NCBI RefSeq assembly: GCF_023700755.1
Contig: NZ_JAMKOJ010000009.1
Location: forward strand, 62,001-126,000
Length of the DNA stretch: 64,000 nt
Direction of reading: 5' to 3'
Source of the DNA: Allorhizobium sonneratiae
GTDB taxonomy: Bacteria; Pseudomonadota; Alphaproteobacteria; Rhizobiales; Rhizobiaceae
The position numbers and the translations under genes were made by a program. The notes under the pieces are model-generated. The model worked only from the letters and a program-made list of their open reading frames with translations. It did not search any database and was not told the DNA's origin. Of this stretch, positions 43,488 through 52,845 are shown piece by piece. The first letter of the stretch is position 1; each line of letters begins with the position of its first letter.

Positions 43488-44570
43488 TCATTCCGCCGCA
43501 ATCTGGCTGGCCGCGCGCGAGGCCATCAGCGGCTGGATGCGCTGACCGAACTGGTCGAGGCCGACGAGGAAATCATCAAAGGTCAGCATGATGCCCTTCG
43601 TGCCGGGAACGCTTGCCGCCTCGTCCAGCATCTTCGCCACCTTGGCATAGGAACCGACCAACGTGCCCATGTTGAAATTGACCGCGCCCTCGGGAAGATT
43701 GATATGTTTTGCCGTGGAGTTGTCGGCGGCGCTGGCGTCCTTGCTGCCCTGATCCGCCATCCAGGCCAGCGCATCGACATCGGCGCCATCGCGGAATGTC
43801 TGCCATTTCGCCTCGGCCAGCGCGTCCGTTTCATCGGCGATCACCATGAACAGAACATAAGCCCCGACATCGCGACCGGTCTTGGCGGCGGCGTCGATCA
43901 GCTTCTGGTTGTTCGGCGCATAGGCCGTCGGCGTGTTGATACCGCTGGCCATGACGAAATTATAATCGGCATATTCAGCGGCAAATTCCATACCGCGCGG
44001 GCTCTGGCCGGCAGCAACGATCTCGATGCGGTTTTCCGGCATCGGCTTCATCATGCAGTCCTTCATGGTGAAGTGCTTGCCCTCGAAGGTGCAGCTTCCC
44101 GTCTGCCACAGCTCTTTCATGATGTGCACATATTCCGAGGAATAGTCATAGCGATAGCCGAAATAGGCATCGCCCGGCCACATGCCCATCTGGTCATATT
44201 CGGCCATCTGCCAGCCGGAAACGATGTTGACGCCGAAACGACCCGGCGCGACGCTATCAATGGTAGTGGCCATGCGCGCGACAATGGCCGGCGGCAGCGT
44301 CAGAACGGCGGTGGAGGCAAACAGCTTGATCCGCTCTGTCACGGCGGCAAGACTTGCCATCAGGGTGAAGCTTTCGAGGTTATAATCCCAGAATTCAGCC
44401 TTGCCGCCGAAACCTCTGAGTTTGATCATCGACAGGGCAAAATCCAGCCCGTATTTTTCCGCCTTCTGTACGATCTGCTTGTTCAGCTCGAAGCTGGGCT
44501 TGTATTGCGGCGAGGTCGTCGAGATCAGCCAGCCGTTGTTACCGATTGGAATGAAGACACCGATATCCAT
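43488..44570 (-). CDS. rutA: RutA-type flavin-dependent monooxygenase (pyrimidine oxygenase family)
   Basis: A luciferase-like class C flavin monooxygenase. It follows E. coli RutA closely through [69 protein letters not shown] and [20 protein letters not shown]. RutA uses FMNH2 and O2 to cleave the amide bond of uracil. 360 residues. First gene of a minus-strand unit with an amidase and a carbamoylsarcosine-hydrolase-like gene; a RutF-like reductase lies at 52846-53367 on the plus strand. Since rutB, C, D, E and G are missing, the substrate may be uracil, thymine or another cyclic amide. An operator-like motif lies 137 bases upstream (44707-44720). Confidence 0.9.
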   Translation of the reverse strand: MDIGVFIPIGNNGWLISTTSPQYKPSFELNKQIVQKAEKYGLDFALSMIKLRGFGGKAEFWDYNLESFTLMASLAAVTERIKLFASTAVLTLPPAIVARMATTIDSVAPGRFGVNIVSGWQMAEYDQMGMWPGDAYFGYRYDYSSEYVHIMKELWQTGSCTFEGKHFTMKDCMMKPMPENRIEIVAAGQSPRGMEFAAEYADYNFVMASGINTPTAYAPNNQKLIDAAAKTGRDVGAYVLFMVIADETDALAEAKWQTFRDGADVDALAWMADQGSKDASAADNSTAKHINLPEGAVNFNMGTLVGSYAKVAKMLDEAASVPGTKGIMLTFDDFLVGLDQFGQRIQPLMASRAASQIAAE

Positions 44571-44914
44571 GTGGTTCCCCTTTGCGCATCATGCATGCAA
44601 CCGGAATCGGCATGATGCTTCAAATTTTTGGTTCGCATCGGATGATCCGAAAACCGATTCCCACCTTTCGGTCCGATGCGTGAATATGTGACCGACACGC
44701 AAGCAGTATGTACGAACTAATGCAAAATTTTCACAGCCTGTCCAGTTAAAAATGCCCTAACTTTAGGCTTGCCTATTTTTGATGCAATCGCCATATTCGC
44801 GCGCAGAGGCTCCTGCCGCCAGACTGTTCAAACGGCTGAAGCATGGGCAATCCGTGGAGAAAACGGCGACACCTGCCGACCAGACAACGGAAACGGGCCG
44901 GGGTTGAGGCCTTA
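44571..44914. promoter_or_regulatory. rutA upstream region with a repeat and an operator-like site
   Basis: A 344-base gap between the GntR gene and rutA (both minus). It holds a copy of the GCATCGG...CCGATGC hairpin repeat at about 44634-44690, which would fall in the rutA leader or promoter. It also contains TATGTACGAACTAA (44707-44720), related to motifs upstream of the MFS gene and the ABC operon. GGGGAACC just before the ATG is the likely ribosome-binding site. Confidence 0.6.
44707..44720. promoter_or_regulatory. Operator-like site, copy 3 (rutA)
   Basis: TATGTACGAACTAA, matching the pattern TATGT[CA]CG[TA]AC shared with 45965-45978 and 47345-47358. It is 137 bases upstream of rutA and is the most diverged copy. 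A site for the adjacent GntR/HutC regulator is the natural inference. Confidence 0.5.
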
Positions 44915-45697
44915 TCAGCTTTCCGCGCGCAGGGTGGTGGTGAAGGTGAAGCGCTCGGCAGGCAGGACCTGGAAGGCATATTCGATCAGCCGCCGGCCCG
45001 AGCCGAAATAGCGGCGAGTGACCACGAGCGCAAGCGCGCCCGCCTTCACATCCAGCTTGGCGGCGGTCTCTTCATCCAGCATAATGGGACGAATATCCTG
45101 CTGGATTTCCTGGATTTTTTCGCCGGTATACTGTTCGATATAATGGAAGATCGCGCTGCGGGCCACGGTGATATCGCGCACTGCCCCGGCAAGCCGGGCA
45201 TCGACATAGACCTCGTTCCAGGAAAAGGGCCGGCTGCGATTGCCGGGATAGCGAATGCCGGCCATATGAAAGAACTTGCGCCCCGGACGGCAGCCAAGCT
45301 CCACGGCAAGCTTGCCCTTGGCGGCAACTTCTTCCTTCACATCGATGACGAATTCGGTCTCGGCGGCAATCTCAAACAGCTCGGAGCGTGAATGGGCGAT
45401 AAAGCGCTTTTTTTCCGGATCGAAACCCGCCTCAACCCGCGTGCCGACCCCTTTGCGCGCTGAAAGCCGCCCTTTGTTGCGCAACATGGCAATGGCCTGC
45501 CGCACCGTCTGACGGCTGACGCTGAGCGCTGCGGCAATCTCGTTTTCCGTCGGCAACAGCGAACCAACCGGAAATTCGCCGCCACTGATCCGCGCCTCCA
45601 GATGATGGGCAACCTGAAGGTAAAGCGGCGCGGTATCGACGTCCGGTTTCCAGTCCTTGCGCTTCTGATCCAAATTCACCACCGCTCCAGCTTGCAT
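44915..45697 (-). CDS. GntR family regulator, HutC/UTRA subfamily
   Basis: N-terminal winged helix (PLYLQVAHHLEARISGGEFP, then TENEIAAALSVSRQTVRQAI and KGRLSARKGVGTRV) and C-terminal UTRA ligand domain (WNEVYVDARLAG, AIFHYIEQYTGEKI, LALVVTRRYFGSGRRLIEYA). 260 residues from ATG 45697; a GTG 15 bases downstream is an alternative start. It sits centrally between the minus-strand rutA unit and the plus-strand MFS and ABC operons, all of which have a similar operator-like motif upstream, so it is the probable regulator of the whole region. HutC-type proteins usually sense a pathway substrate or intermediate. Confidence 0.9.
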   Translation of the reverse strand: MQAGAVVNLDQKRKDWKPDVDTAPLYLQVAHHLEARISGGEFPVGSLLPTENEIAAALSVSRQTVRQAIAMLRNKGRLSARKGVGTRVEAGFDPEKKRFIAHSRSELFEIAAETEFVIDVKEEVAAKGKLAVELGCRPGRKFFHMAGIRYPGNRSRPFSWNEVYVDARLAGAVRDITVARSAIFHYIEQYTGEKIQEIQQDIRPIMLDEETAAKLDVKAGALALVVTRRYFGSGRRLIEYAFQVLPAERFTFTTTLRAES

Positions 45698-46006
45698 GAT
45701 ACAGACCTTAAAGCACGTCGCGGCTGATCAGCCTCATGCAACGCGTTTTCAGTCTTTCATTTGTCGCATGTCCGTTATCGCTTCATTGAAAACAACAAAA
45801 CGCGACATGCCTTAGTGCATAATCCGACCGGAAAACCGTTTCACACTTTTCCTGGAACCGCTCTAAAGGCTGATTTTCAACTCTCTTTTAACAGGAAAAG
45901 CAAATGGAATTCGGCCATTCACGATCAGTTGCCCGGATTGCTTGCAGTCTTTCATCAAATTGAATAGTACGGACATAATCAGATTTTTAGCAGGACATCA
46001 GCACTC
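45698..46006. repeat. Divergent region with repeats, GntR / MFS
   Basis: A 309-base gap between divergent genes. About 45709-45750 is a copy of the AAAGCACG...GCAACGCG element, 45775-45815 a TTCATTGAAAAC hairpin-related stretch and 45825-45868 a copy of the CCGGAAAACCGTTTCACAC element. The end (45962-45983) holds the best operator-like site. Confidence 0.65.
45965..45978. promoter_or_regulatory. Operator-like site, copy 1 (MFS gene)
   Basis: TAGTACGGACATAA, whose reverse complement is TTATGTCCGTACTA. Over the extended 17 bases (45967-45983, minus strand) it matches the ABC-operon site (47339-47355, plus strand) at 16 positions. It lies 29 bases before the MFS start, where a bound repressor would block transcription or the leader. 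Confidence 0.65.
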
Positions 46007-47233
46007 ATGTCGGATCTTATCGCCGCCGAGGCGCAGCCCAGCCACCATACGTCTTCACTTGGCCAGACCCTTTTTGCGGCAACTCTTGTGCAGATCGTTG
46101 CCACGGCCAGCGTGCTGGCGCTGACGGCGATCGCGCCGATGGTGGCGGCCGATCTCAAGATCGGCGCCTACTGGATCGGCTATCAGATCAGCCTCATCTA
46201 TTTTTCCGGCATGTTTTCCTCTGCTGTCGCCGGCACGCTGGTCAAGCGCTTCGGCCCGGTGCGCATCGAGCAGGCAGCCCTTTTATGCTGCGTCATCGGC
46301 TTTGCCGGGATTGCCAGCGCGAACATCCCGCTGATCATTATCGCTTCTCTGTTCATCGGCATTGGCTACGGGCTGAACAATCCCGCCGCCTCTGAACTCC
46401 TGAGCCGGGTCACGCCGCCGCATCGGCGCAATATCGTCTTTTCGCTGAAACAGTCAGGCGTGCCGCTGGGCGGCATATTGGCAAGCTTTGCCTTTCCGTT
46501 CCTAACCCATGCCTTCGACTGGCAGACCGCCCTCCTCATCGGCGCAGCCGCACCGCTCGTCATCATGGCGCTGATGGCCGCAACCCATGCAGGCCAGGCT
46601 GCAAGCCGCAGCCCCGCCCCCTCCGTCTTCAAGGGCATGATGGAGGAACAGACGCTCATCTGGCACAATCCGAGGCTACGCACGCTTTCAGCCCTTGGCT
46701 TTGCCTATTCCGCCATGCAGCTTTCAGCCTCGGCCTTCACAGTGGTCACCCTGGTGCATGACGCAGGCTGGCCGCTGCTGGCCGCCGGATCGGTCGCCGC
46801 GACCATGCAGCTTTCCGGCGCCTTCGGCCGTATCTTCTGGGGCGCGGTTGCCGATAGAATCGGCGGCGGTTTCAAGACGCTGTCGCTGCTGGGGCTTCTC
46901 GGCGGCGCAGGCTTTGCCGCACTGTTCTGGCTTTCAGACATGCCTGCCGCACTGCAGATTGTCCTTTTCATCCTGATCGGCGCCGTCACCATCGGCTGGA
47001 ACGGCGTGCTTCTGGCCGAAGTGGCGCATAATGCGCCGGAAGGCCGCGTTGGCGCGCTGACCGGCGGCGTGCTGGTTTACACCTTTATCGGCGTCATCGT
47101 CGGCCCCTCCTCCTTCGCCAGCGTTTATGCGTTGACCGGCCATTATGGCGCAAGCTTCCTGCTGTTCTCCACCTTCGGCTTTCTCGGCATGATCGCCGCA
47201 TGGCGCGTTCATCGCGCACCGAGACAGGAATGA
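46007..47233 (+). CDS. MFS transporter (rut-like cluster)
   Basis: A major facilitator with about 12 helices and 408 residues. It begins SLGQTLFAATLVQIVATASV and has the loop 2-3 region AGTLVKRFGPVRIEQAALL and helix 4 FIGIGYGLNNPAASELLSRV. The FSLKQSGVPLGG motif is common in small carboxylate/cyanate-type MFS proteins. It has an operator-like site 29 bases upstream and lies between the GntR regulator and the ABC operon, so it probably carries a substrate or product of the pathway; import or export cannot be told. Confidence 0.87.
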   Translation: MSDLIAAEAQPSHHTSSLGQTLFAATLVQIVATASVLALTAIAPMVAADLKIGAYWIGYQISLIYFSGMFSSAVAGTLVKRFGPVRIEQAALLCCVIGFAGIASANIPLIIIASLFIGIGYGLNNPAASELLSRVTPPHRRNIVFSLKQSGVPLGGILASFAFPFLTHAFDWQTALLIGAAAPLVIMALMAATHAGQAASRSPAPSVFKGMMEEQTLIWHNPRLRTLSALGFAYSAMQLSASAFTVVTLVHDAGWPLLAAGSVAATMQLSGAFGRIFWGAVADRIGGGFKTLSLLGLLGGAGFAALFWLSDMPAALQIVLFILIGAVTIGWNGVLLAEVAHNAPEGRVGALTGGVLVYTFIGVIVGPSSFASVYALTGHYGASFLLFSTFGFLGMIAAWRVHRAPRQE

Positions 47234-47344
47234 ACCTGTCTGGCTGACCAGAATTTGCGCGTGTCGGGCCAGTGGTGCGCAGCATCAGCCCATTTAATGT
47301 GCAATGCAAAAAAATAGGCAAAAGCCAGTTGACGACGTTCTGAA

Positions 47345-47358
47345 TATGTCCGTACATT
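47345..47358. promoter_or_regulatory. Operator-like site, copy 2 (ABC operon)
   Basis: TATGTCCGTACATT, close to palindromic (ATGTCCGTACAT). It lies 112 bases upstream of the binding-protein gene. The extended 17-mer TCTGAATATGTCCGTAC (47339-47355) matches the inverted site before the MFS gene at 16 of 17 bases. Confidence 0.65.
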
Positions 47359-47470
47359 GTCAAGCGACGGTCGTTCAAGGCCGCACAGCAGGACACCGGG
47401 AAAACCCGGGTCACGGCAAGAGGCCCGAGTGAAAAGAAGGGCCAGAGTCATAACAAGGGGAACGTCAATC

Positions 47471-48580
47471 ATGCGCTGCATTCTTGCCAGCTCTCTCCTG
47501 GCCGCTTTCACCATCATCGCCACCCTCTCCGACCCTCTTTCCGCGATGGCCGATCCCATGGACGAGGCCCGCGCCATCATAGAAAAACACCGCGCCATGC
47601 CGGTCTTCACACCGCCGGGCGAGGCCTTCGACGCCAAAAGCTGCATGGCGAAGAAAAAGGTCATGTCGATCCCGATCTCGATGACCATTCCCTTCGATGT
47701 GGAGCTGGAAAAGGCGATGGCGGCGGCGGCCAAAGAGGTGGGCTTCACCTACACCACCTGGGACAATCAATTGAAGATCGACCAATGGGTGCAGGGTATT
47801 TCCCAGGCGATGAGCCAGAAATATGACGCCATTGATCTGGCAGGCGGGCTGAACCCGGCCGTGCTCGGGCCTCAGCTTGGCGAAGCGCGCGCCGCCGGCC
47901 TCAAGATCAGCACCTCGCATTTCTACGACGTCACGCAGACCTCGGCCAAAAGCGTCGATTATTCCGGCAAGGTGGATTTCACCGATGCGGGCGAGCTTCT
48001 GGCCGCATGGGCTTATGTCCAGACCAAGGGCAAGCCGAACGTGCTGATCATCGGCTCTTCCGATGTGCTGCCCTCCATTCCCTTCGTCAAGTCGATCCAG
48101 CAGACGCTGACAAAGCTTTGCCCCACCTGCAAGCAGAAGCATCTTGACGTGCCGGTTTCGGAATGGGCCACCAAGATCCAGTCCGGCACCCAGTCGGCGC
48201 TGCTGTCCGATCCCTCGATCAACTATATCCTGCCGATTTACGATTCCATGTCGCAATTCGTGGTTCCGGCTTTGCGCATCACCGGCTCTGAAGGGGCGGT
48301 GAAGATTGCCAGCTTCAACGGCACCCCCTTTGTGCTCGACATGGTGCGCGAAGGTCAGGTCGATATGGATATCGGCGAAAGCCTCGGCTGGGCCGGTTAT
48401 GCCGCCATCGACAACATCATGCGGATGGTTTGCGGCAAGCCGGAGGTGGCCAAGCTCAACGTGCCGCTTCTGGTGTTCGACAAATCCAACATCAAGACCG
48501 CAGGCGTGCCCGCCAATTTCACCGATGGCTATGGCAATGCCTATCAGGACGGCTTCCGCAAGCTGTGGATGCTGAAATAA
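47471..48580 (+). CDS. ABC transporter substrate-binding protein (ribose/autoinducer-2 type)
   Basis: Periplasmic receptor of the Peripla_BP_4 family with signal peptide RCILASSLLAAFTIIATLSD and a cleavage site near SAMADP. The core contains VMSIPISMTIPFDVELEKAM, INYILPIYDSMSQFVVPAL and SLGWAGYAAIDNIMR. 369 residues. The start ATG at 47471 keeps the signal peptide; the frame is open further upstream without conserved sequence. The family is called sugar-binding, but members linked to amidases and N-heterocycle enzymes carry other ligands, and the RutA/amidase context favours a nitrogen compound. First gene of an operon reaching to the RutF-like gene. Confidence 0.88.
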   Translation: MRCILASSLLAAFTIIATLSDPLSAMADPMDEARAIIEKHRAMPVFTPPGEAFDAKSCMAKKKVMSIPISMTIPFDVELEKAMAAAAKEVGFTYTTWDNQLKIDQWVQGISQAMSQKYDAIDLAGGLNPAVLGPQLGEARAAGLKISTSHFYDVTQTSAKSVDYSGKVDFTDAGELLAAWAYVQTKGKPNVLIIGSSDVLPSIPFVKSIQQTLTKLCPTCKQKHLDVPVSEWATKIQSGTQSALLSDPSINYILPIYDSMSQFVVPALRITGSEGAVKIASFNGTPFVLDMVREGQVDMDIGESLGWAGYAAIDNIMRMVCGKPEVAKLNVPLLVFDKSNIKTAGVPANFTDGYGNAYQDGFRKLWMLK

Positions 48581-48631
48581 CGCTGTTTGTCCTTCACACG
48601 TCAGTGCAATGCAGACGATGGGAGCCTTCGC

Positions 48632-50179
48632 ATGGATGACAATGCCGTTCTCAGCATGAACAAGATCCGCATGCGCTTCGGCAGCCATTATGCGCTGAAA
48701 GGTGTGACGCTTTCAGTGCGCCGCGGCGAGGTGTTCGGCCTGCTTGGCCAGAACGGATCGGGCAAATCCACCCTGATCAAGGTGCTGGCCGGCTTTCACC
48801 AGCCGGAAGAGGGAAGCGAAGTGGTGTTGTGGGGCCAGACCATGCCGCTGCCGCTCGACCCGATGGAGATCAAGACACGCGGCGTCGCTTTCGTGCACCA
48901 GCATCTGGCGCTGGTGCCCTCGCTCACCGTTGTCGAGAACATGCGGGTTACGGCAGCCGGGCAGAAAAGCCCATGGATGATCCGCTGGAAGGCCGAGGCG
49001 GCGGCGATCTCGGCTCTTTTCGGCGAATTCAGCCTGACGATCGATCCTTTCGCCACGGTTGCCAGCCTTTCGCCGGTAGAGCGCGCCTTTGTCGCCATTT
49101 TGCGGGCCTTTGCCGATCTGCGCGCCTCCGATGCCGGTCATGGCGGCGAAGGCATTCTGGTGCTGGACGAGCCGACGCCATTTTTACCGGCGCAGGATGT
49201 CGAGCGGCTGTTTGCCCTCATCCGCTCGATCGTGCGCACCGGCGCCTCGGTGATCATCGTCACCCATGACATCGACGAGGTGCGCGCCATCACCGACCGG
49301 GTCGCGGTGCTGCGCGATGGCGAACTGATCGACATTCTCGACACCCGCAACGCCGGACGCCAGTCGATCCTCGACACGATTGTCGGCACGCGCATCGATG
49401 CCTTTGCCAAACAGCGCCTGCCCACGCATGGCGGCACCCAGGCCGTCCGTGTTGACGGCCTGACCGACGGCAAGACCGCGCCTTTTGACTTTGACATCCG
49501 CGAAGGGGAAATCCTCGGCGTCACCGGGCTGATCGGCTCGGGCTTTGCCGCCCTGCCCTATCTGCTTTACGGCGCATTGCCGGCAAAAGGCGCGATCACG
49601 CTTGCGGGCCGCACGCTGCCACTGTCCGGGATCACACCGCTTGCAGCGCAGAAGGCGGGTATTGCGCTTTTGCCGGGCGACAGGCTGGGGGCGGCGGGCA
49701 TTGCCAGCCTGTCGGTCACCGACAACATCACCCTGCCGGTACTCGACACGCTTTTGAAACCCTACGGTCTCGACCGCGCCGCCATGCGCCGCGAGGCAGG
49801 CCGCCTCGGTCAGCTTCACGATGTGCGCCCCGCCGATCCCGCCCTGCCGCTTGGCGCGCTCTCCGGCGGCAATCAACAGAAAGTGCTTCTGGCAAAATGG
49901 CTGCAGACCGAACCGAAACTCCTGCTTCTGGACGAACCGACACAGGGCGTGGATTTTGCCGCCCGCCAGCAGATTTTCAAGGCGCTCGACACGGCGGCCG
50001 CAGCCGGAACCGCGATTTTATGCGCCTCGACCGACAATGAGCAGCTCGAACAGATCTGCGACCGGATCATCGTCTTTTCCCGTGGCCGCCCGGTTGCGGA
50101 GCTGAAAGGCTCCGCCATCACCCGCAAGGCCATCACCGAAGCCTGTTTCCACAGCCATCATGCGGAGGCCGCCCAATGA
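48632..50179 (+). CDS. ABC transporter ATP-binding protein, duplicated domain (RbsA type)
   Basis: A double ATPase of 515 residues. Domain 1 has Walker A GQNGSGKST, a degenerate signature SLSPVERAFVAILRA and Walker B ILVLDEPTPFLPA. Domain 2 has no P-loop (GVTGLIGSGFAALPY) but a good signature LSGGNQQKVLLAKWL and Walker B LLLLDEPTQGVDF, the usual asymmetry of RbsA-type proteins. The ATG at 48632 follows GGGAG. It ends in an ATGA overlap with the permease gene. Confidence 0.9.
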   Translation: MDDNAVLSMNKIRMRFGSHYALKGVTLSVRRGEVFGLLGQNGSGKSTLIKVLAGFHQPEEGSEVVLWGQTMPLPLDPMEIKTRGVAFVHQHLALVPSLTVVENMRVTAAGQKSPWMIRWKAEAAAISALFGEFSLTIDPFATVASLSPVERAFVAILRAFADLRASDAGHGGEGILVLDEPTPFLPAQDVERLFALIRSIVRTGASVIIVTHDIDEVRAITDRVAVLRDGELIDILDTRNAGRQSILDTIVGTRIDAFAKQRLPTHGGTQAVRVDGLTDGKTAPFDFDIREGEILGVTGLIGSGFAALPYLLYGALPAKGAITLAGRTLPLSGITPLAAQKAGIALLPGDRLGAAGIASLSVTDNITLPVLDTLLKPYGLDRAAMRREAGRLGQLHDVRPADPALPLGALSGGNQQKVLLAKWLQTEPKLLLLDEPTQGVDFAARQQIFKALDTAAAAGTAILCASTDNEQLEQICDRIIVFSRGRPVAELKGSAITRKAITEACFHSHHAEAAQ

Positions 50180-51186
50180 CGACCATCGATACGCCCGCCA
50201 CCCAGATCAGCAAGGGCCGCAGAAACCGTTATTCCCTGAAAAGCGAAGGGGAACGCTTTGCCCTTGTCGGCGTCTGGCTGTTGCTCATCGTGATTTTCGG
50301 GGCGCTGATGCCGGATTCCTTTCTGAGCTGGCGCAGCTTTTCCACCATGTTCGGCTCTCAGGCCGTGCTTGTGGTGCTGACACTGGCCATCATCCTGCCG
50401 CTGACCTCCGGCGATTTCGATCTGTCGGCTGCATCGGTGCTGACCATGAGCTCGATGATGGTCGCCGTGCTCAATGTCAAGCTCGGCTGGCCGATCGTGC
50501 CCGTTCTGGTCGTGGCGCTGGCAAGCGGGGTGGCGATTGGCGCGCTCAATGCCTTTTTCGTGCTTTATTTCCGCATCCATTCGCTGATCGTCACGCTGGG
50601 CATCGGCACTTTCGTCAACGGGCTCATCCTGTGGATCAGCAGCAGCCAGACGATTTCCGGCGTATCGATGGGTCTGGTGCAATGGGTGATCATCAACCGC
50701 TTTCTCGGCATTCCGCTGGCCTTTTTCTACGCGCTGATTTTGTCTGCACTGATCTGGTATGGCCTGGAATACACGATTGCCGGGCGCAAGCTGCTCTTCG
50801 TCGGAAGGGGCCGCGATGTGGCGCGGCTGAACGGCATTCCCGTCGAGCGGGTCAGGGCTGCATCCTTCCTGCTTTCCGGCCTGATCTCGGCCTTTGGCGG
50901 CATTCTCTATGCCGGAATGACCGGCTCTGCCGATCCGCTTTCCGGCCTCAATCTGTTGCTGCCGGCCTTTGCCGCCGCCTTTCTCGGGGCAACGACCCTT
51001 GCGCCGGGCCGCTTCAATGCCTTTGGCGCGGTAATCAGCGTCTATTTCCTCGTCACCGGCATTACCGGCCTGACCATGCTGGGGGCCGACGCCTATGTGC
51101 AGAACCTGTTTTACGGCGGCGCGCTCGTCATCGCCGTTTCGCTGAGCCAGCTCGTGCGCAATCGCCAACCGCAGGATTTCAGCTGA
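50176..51186 (+). CDS. ABC transporter permease (RbsC type)
   Basis: Inner-membrane permease of the BPD_transp_2 family, 336 residues. Marks: LPLTSGDFDLSAASVLTMSS, ALNAFFVLYFRIHSLIVTLG and the cytoplasmic loop YTIAGRKLLFVGRGRDVARLNGI-type segment, ending with ATTLAPGRFNAFGAVISVYF. The start overlaps the ATPase stop (ATGA) and its stop overlaps the start of the small protein gene (TGATG at 51184-51188). Confidence 0.9.
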   Translation: MTTIDTPATQISKGRRNRYSLKSEGERFALVGVWLLLIVIFGALMPDSFLSWRSFSTMFGSQAVLVVLTLAIILPLTSGDFDLSAASVLTMSSMMVAVLNVKLGWPIVPVLVVALASGVAIGALNAFFVLYFRIHSLIVTLGIGTFVNGLILWISSSQTISGVSMGLVQWVIINRFLGIPLAFFYALILSALIWYGLEYTIAGRKLLFVGRGRDVARLNGIPVERVRAASFLLSGLISAFGGILYAGMTGSADPLSGLNLLLPAFAAAFLGATTLAPGRFNAFGAVISVYFLVTGITGLTMLGADAYVQNLFYGGALVIAVSLSQLVRNRQPQDFS

Positions 51187-51386
51187 TGACACCGGAAGAC
51201 ATCGCCACCGCTCTCACCCGGATCTACTGGGGCCGTCCGGCCAATGCCGCCGAGCAGCGTGCCATGGCCGATGAAATGCAGCGCGACAGCACAGCAATCG
51301 CCCCTTGCGCCCATGGCACAAGCGGGGCTCTCTTCACCGTCGAGCCTGCCCATTTCACCCGGTTATTGATGGAGCGGGCAGAATGA
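51186..51386 (+). CDS. 66-residue small protein coupled to amidase (possible GatC/AtzG-like partner)
   Basis: A short gene easily missed because a longer frame runs through it. The ATG at 51186 overlaps the permease stop (TGATG) and its own stop overlaps the amidase start (ATGA at 51383-51386), so it is translationally coupled on both sides. The product starts MTPEDIATALTRIYWGRPAN, has a helical N-terminal half rich in Ala, Arg and Glu, and a second half with TSGALFTVEPAHFTRLLMER. I do not recognise a family with certainty. By position it resembles the small subunits that bind and stabilise amidase signature enzymes (GatC with GatA, AtzG with AtzE). No signal peptide or membrane segment. Confidence 0.75.
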   Translation: MTPEDIATALTRIYWGRPANAAEQRAMADEMQRDSTAIAPCAHGTSGALFTVEPAHFTRLLMERAE

Positions 51387-52819
51387 GCAGCGAACCGGCC
51401 AATCTGCGTGAGGCCGCCGCCCTGATCCGGGCGCGCAAGGTCAGTTCCGTGGAACTGACGGAAGCCGCGCTCAACCGCGCCAAAGCCAGCAAGGCGCGGC
51501 TCAATGCCTTCATTGCCATTGAAGAGGAGGAGGCGCTTTTGGCCGCGCGCCAGGCCGATGCGGCACTGGCGCGCGATGCAGCCAATATCGGGCCGCTGCA
51601 TGGCGTGCCGCTCGCCCACAAGGACATGTATGACCGTGAGGGGTTCATCACCGGCTGCGGCTCGAAAATCCGCGCCGGTCATCTGGCCACCGGCACCTCC
51701 ACCGTCATGCACCGGCTTGTCGATGCCGGTGCGCTATCGATCGGCCGGCTCAATATGAGCGAATTCGCCATGGGTCCGACCGGCCATAACGCGCATCATG
51801 GCCGCGCACTGAACCCGATCGATCCGACGCGCATCACCGGTGGCTCCTCCTCCGGCAGTGCGGCAGCGGTTGGCGGCGGCATCGTTCTGGCCGCACTCGG
51901 CTCCGATACCGGCGGCTCCATCCGCCTTCCGGCGGCCTGCTGCGGCATTGTCGGCATCAAGCCGACGCAGGGCCGCGTCAGCCGTCACGGCGTCATGCCG
52001 CTGTCCTTTTCGCAGGATTGCGTCGGGCCGCTCGCGCGCACGGTGGAGGATGCCTATCTGATCCTGCAACTGATTGCCGGGGCTGACGGATACGACACGA
52101 CCTGCGCAACGATCCCCCCACCGGCGGCGCTGGCCGATGATCTGTCCTGTCTGCGTATCGGCATTCTTGGCGGCTTTTTTGCCAAAGGGCTCGACGAGGT
52201 GGTGGCCGATGCCATCGCCATGACGGCTGGCCTGCTGCGGGGCGAGGTCAAGGCTATCGGGCCGGTGGACGGGCCGGATATGCCCGCCATTGCCGAGCTT
52301 GCCAATGTGGTGGCCATGGCCGAAGCCGGTGCCGTGCATTTCGACTGGATGCGCCAATGCCCTGAGGATTACGGTCCGCAGATCCGGATGCGGCTTTCCC
52401 AGTCGCTGGCCATCCCCGCACCGATCTATGTGCGGGCCTTGCAGATCCGCGCCATGATGCTGAAGGATTTTCTCGCCACCGCCTTTCAGGATGCCGATCT
52501 GCTGATTGCCCCCGTCATGCCCTTTCTTCCGCCGCGCTCGGATGCGGTCGATATCGGCGACAGCCCGCAGATGAACCGCATTGTGAGCGCCATGACCGCC
52601 TTTACCCGGCCGTTCAGCTTTCTCGGTCTGCCCGTCGTGACGCTGCCGGTCGCCGCTTCGCAAGACGGCCTGCCTATTGCCGTACAGATCATCGCAAAAC
52701 CCTGGCGGGAAGATCTTGCCGCCAGTCTTGCCCGACGTCTGGAGGAAAAACTTGAACTTGCGCCCTTCCAGCCCATCGACGCCACAGGAAAAGGGCTAAA
52801 TCCGCCATGCCTCTCATGA
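51383..52819 (+). CDS. Amidase signature family hydrolase (ABC-operon linked, AtzE/GatA-like)
   Basis: A Ser-cisSer-Lys amidase of 478 residues. Lys in [14 protein letters not shown], cis-Ser in [15 protein letters not shown], nucleophile region [19 protein letters not shown], and [20 protein letters not shown] as in GatA-type enzymes. The start ATG is fixed by the 4-base overlap with the small protein gene. A small coupled partner, an upstream importer and a downstream flavin reductase suggest a catabolic amidase of the AtzE class rather than a tRNA amidotransferase. Substrate unknown. Confidence 0.88.
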   Translation: MSSEPANLREAAALIRARKVSSVELTEAALNRAKASKARLNAFIAIEEEEALLAARQADAALARDAANIGPLHGVPLAHKDMYDREGFITGCGSKIRAGHLATGTSTVMHRLVDAGALSIGRLNMSEFAMGPTGHNAHHGRALNPIDPTRITGGSSSGSAAAVGGGIVLAALGSDTGGSIRLPAACCGIVGIKPTQGRVSRHGVMPLSFSQDCVGPLARTVEDAYLILQLIAGADGYDTTCATIPPPAALADDLSCLRIGILGGFFAKGLDEVVADAIAMTAGLLRGEVKAIGPVDGPDMPAIAELANVVAMAEAGAVHFDWMRQCPEDYGPQIRMRLSQSLAIPAPIYVRALQIRAMMLKDFLATAFQDADLLIAPVMPFLPPRSDAVDIGDSPQMNRIVSAMTAFTRPFSFLGLPVVTLPVAASQDGLPIAVQIIAKPWREDLAASLARRLEEKLELAPFQPIDATGKGLNPPCLS

Positions 52820-52845
52820 CCCATCAGCCAGAAAGGATGACGACA

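Noticed and set aside
50160..51386. A 408-codon plus-strand frame covering the permease region
   Set aside because: It reads the RbsC-type permease out of frame. Only its last 66 codons, from 51186, are accepted, because of the coupled start and stop overlaps.
51383..52819. GatA subunit of the tRNA amidotransferase
   Set aside because: The gene is in an importer-flavin reductase operon without gatB, and the small upstream protein does not look like a typical GatC.
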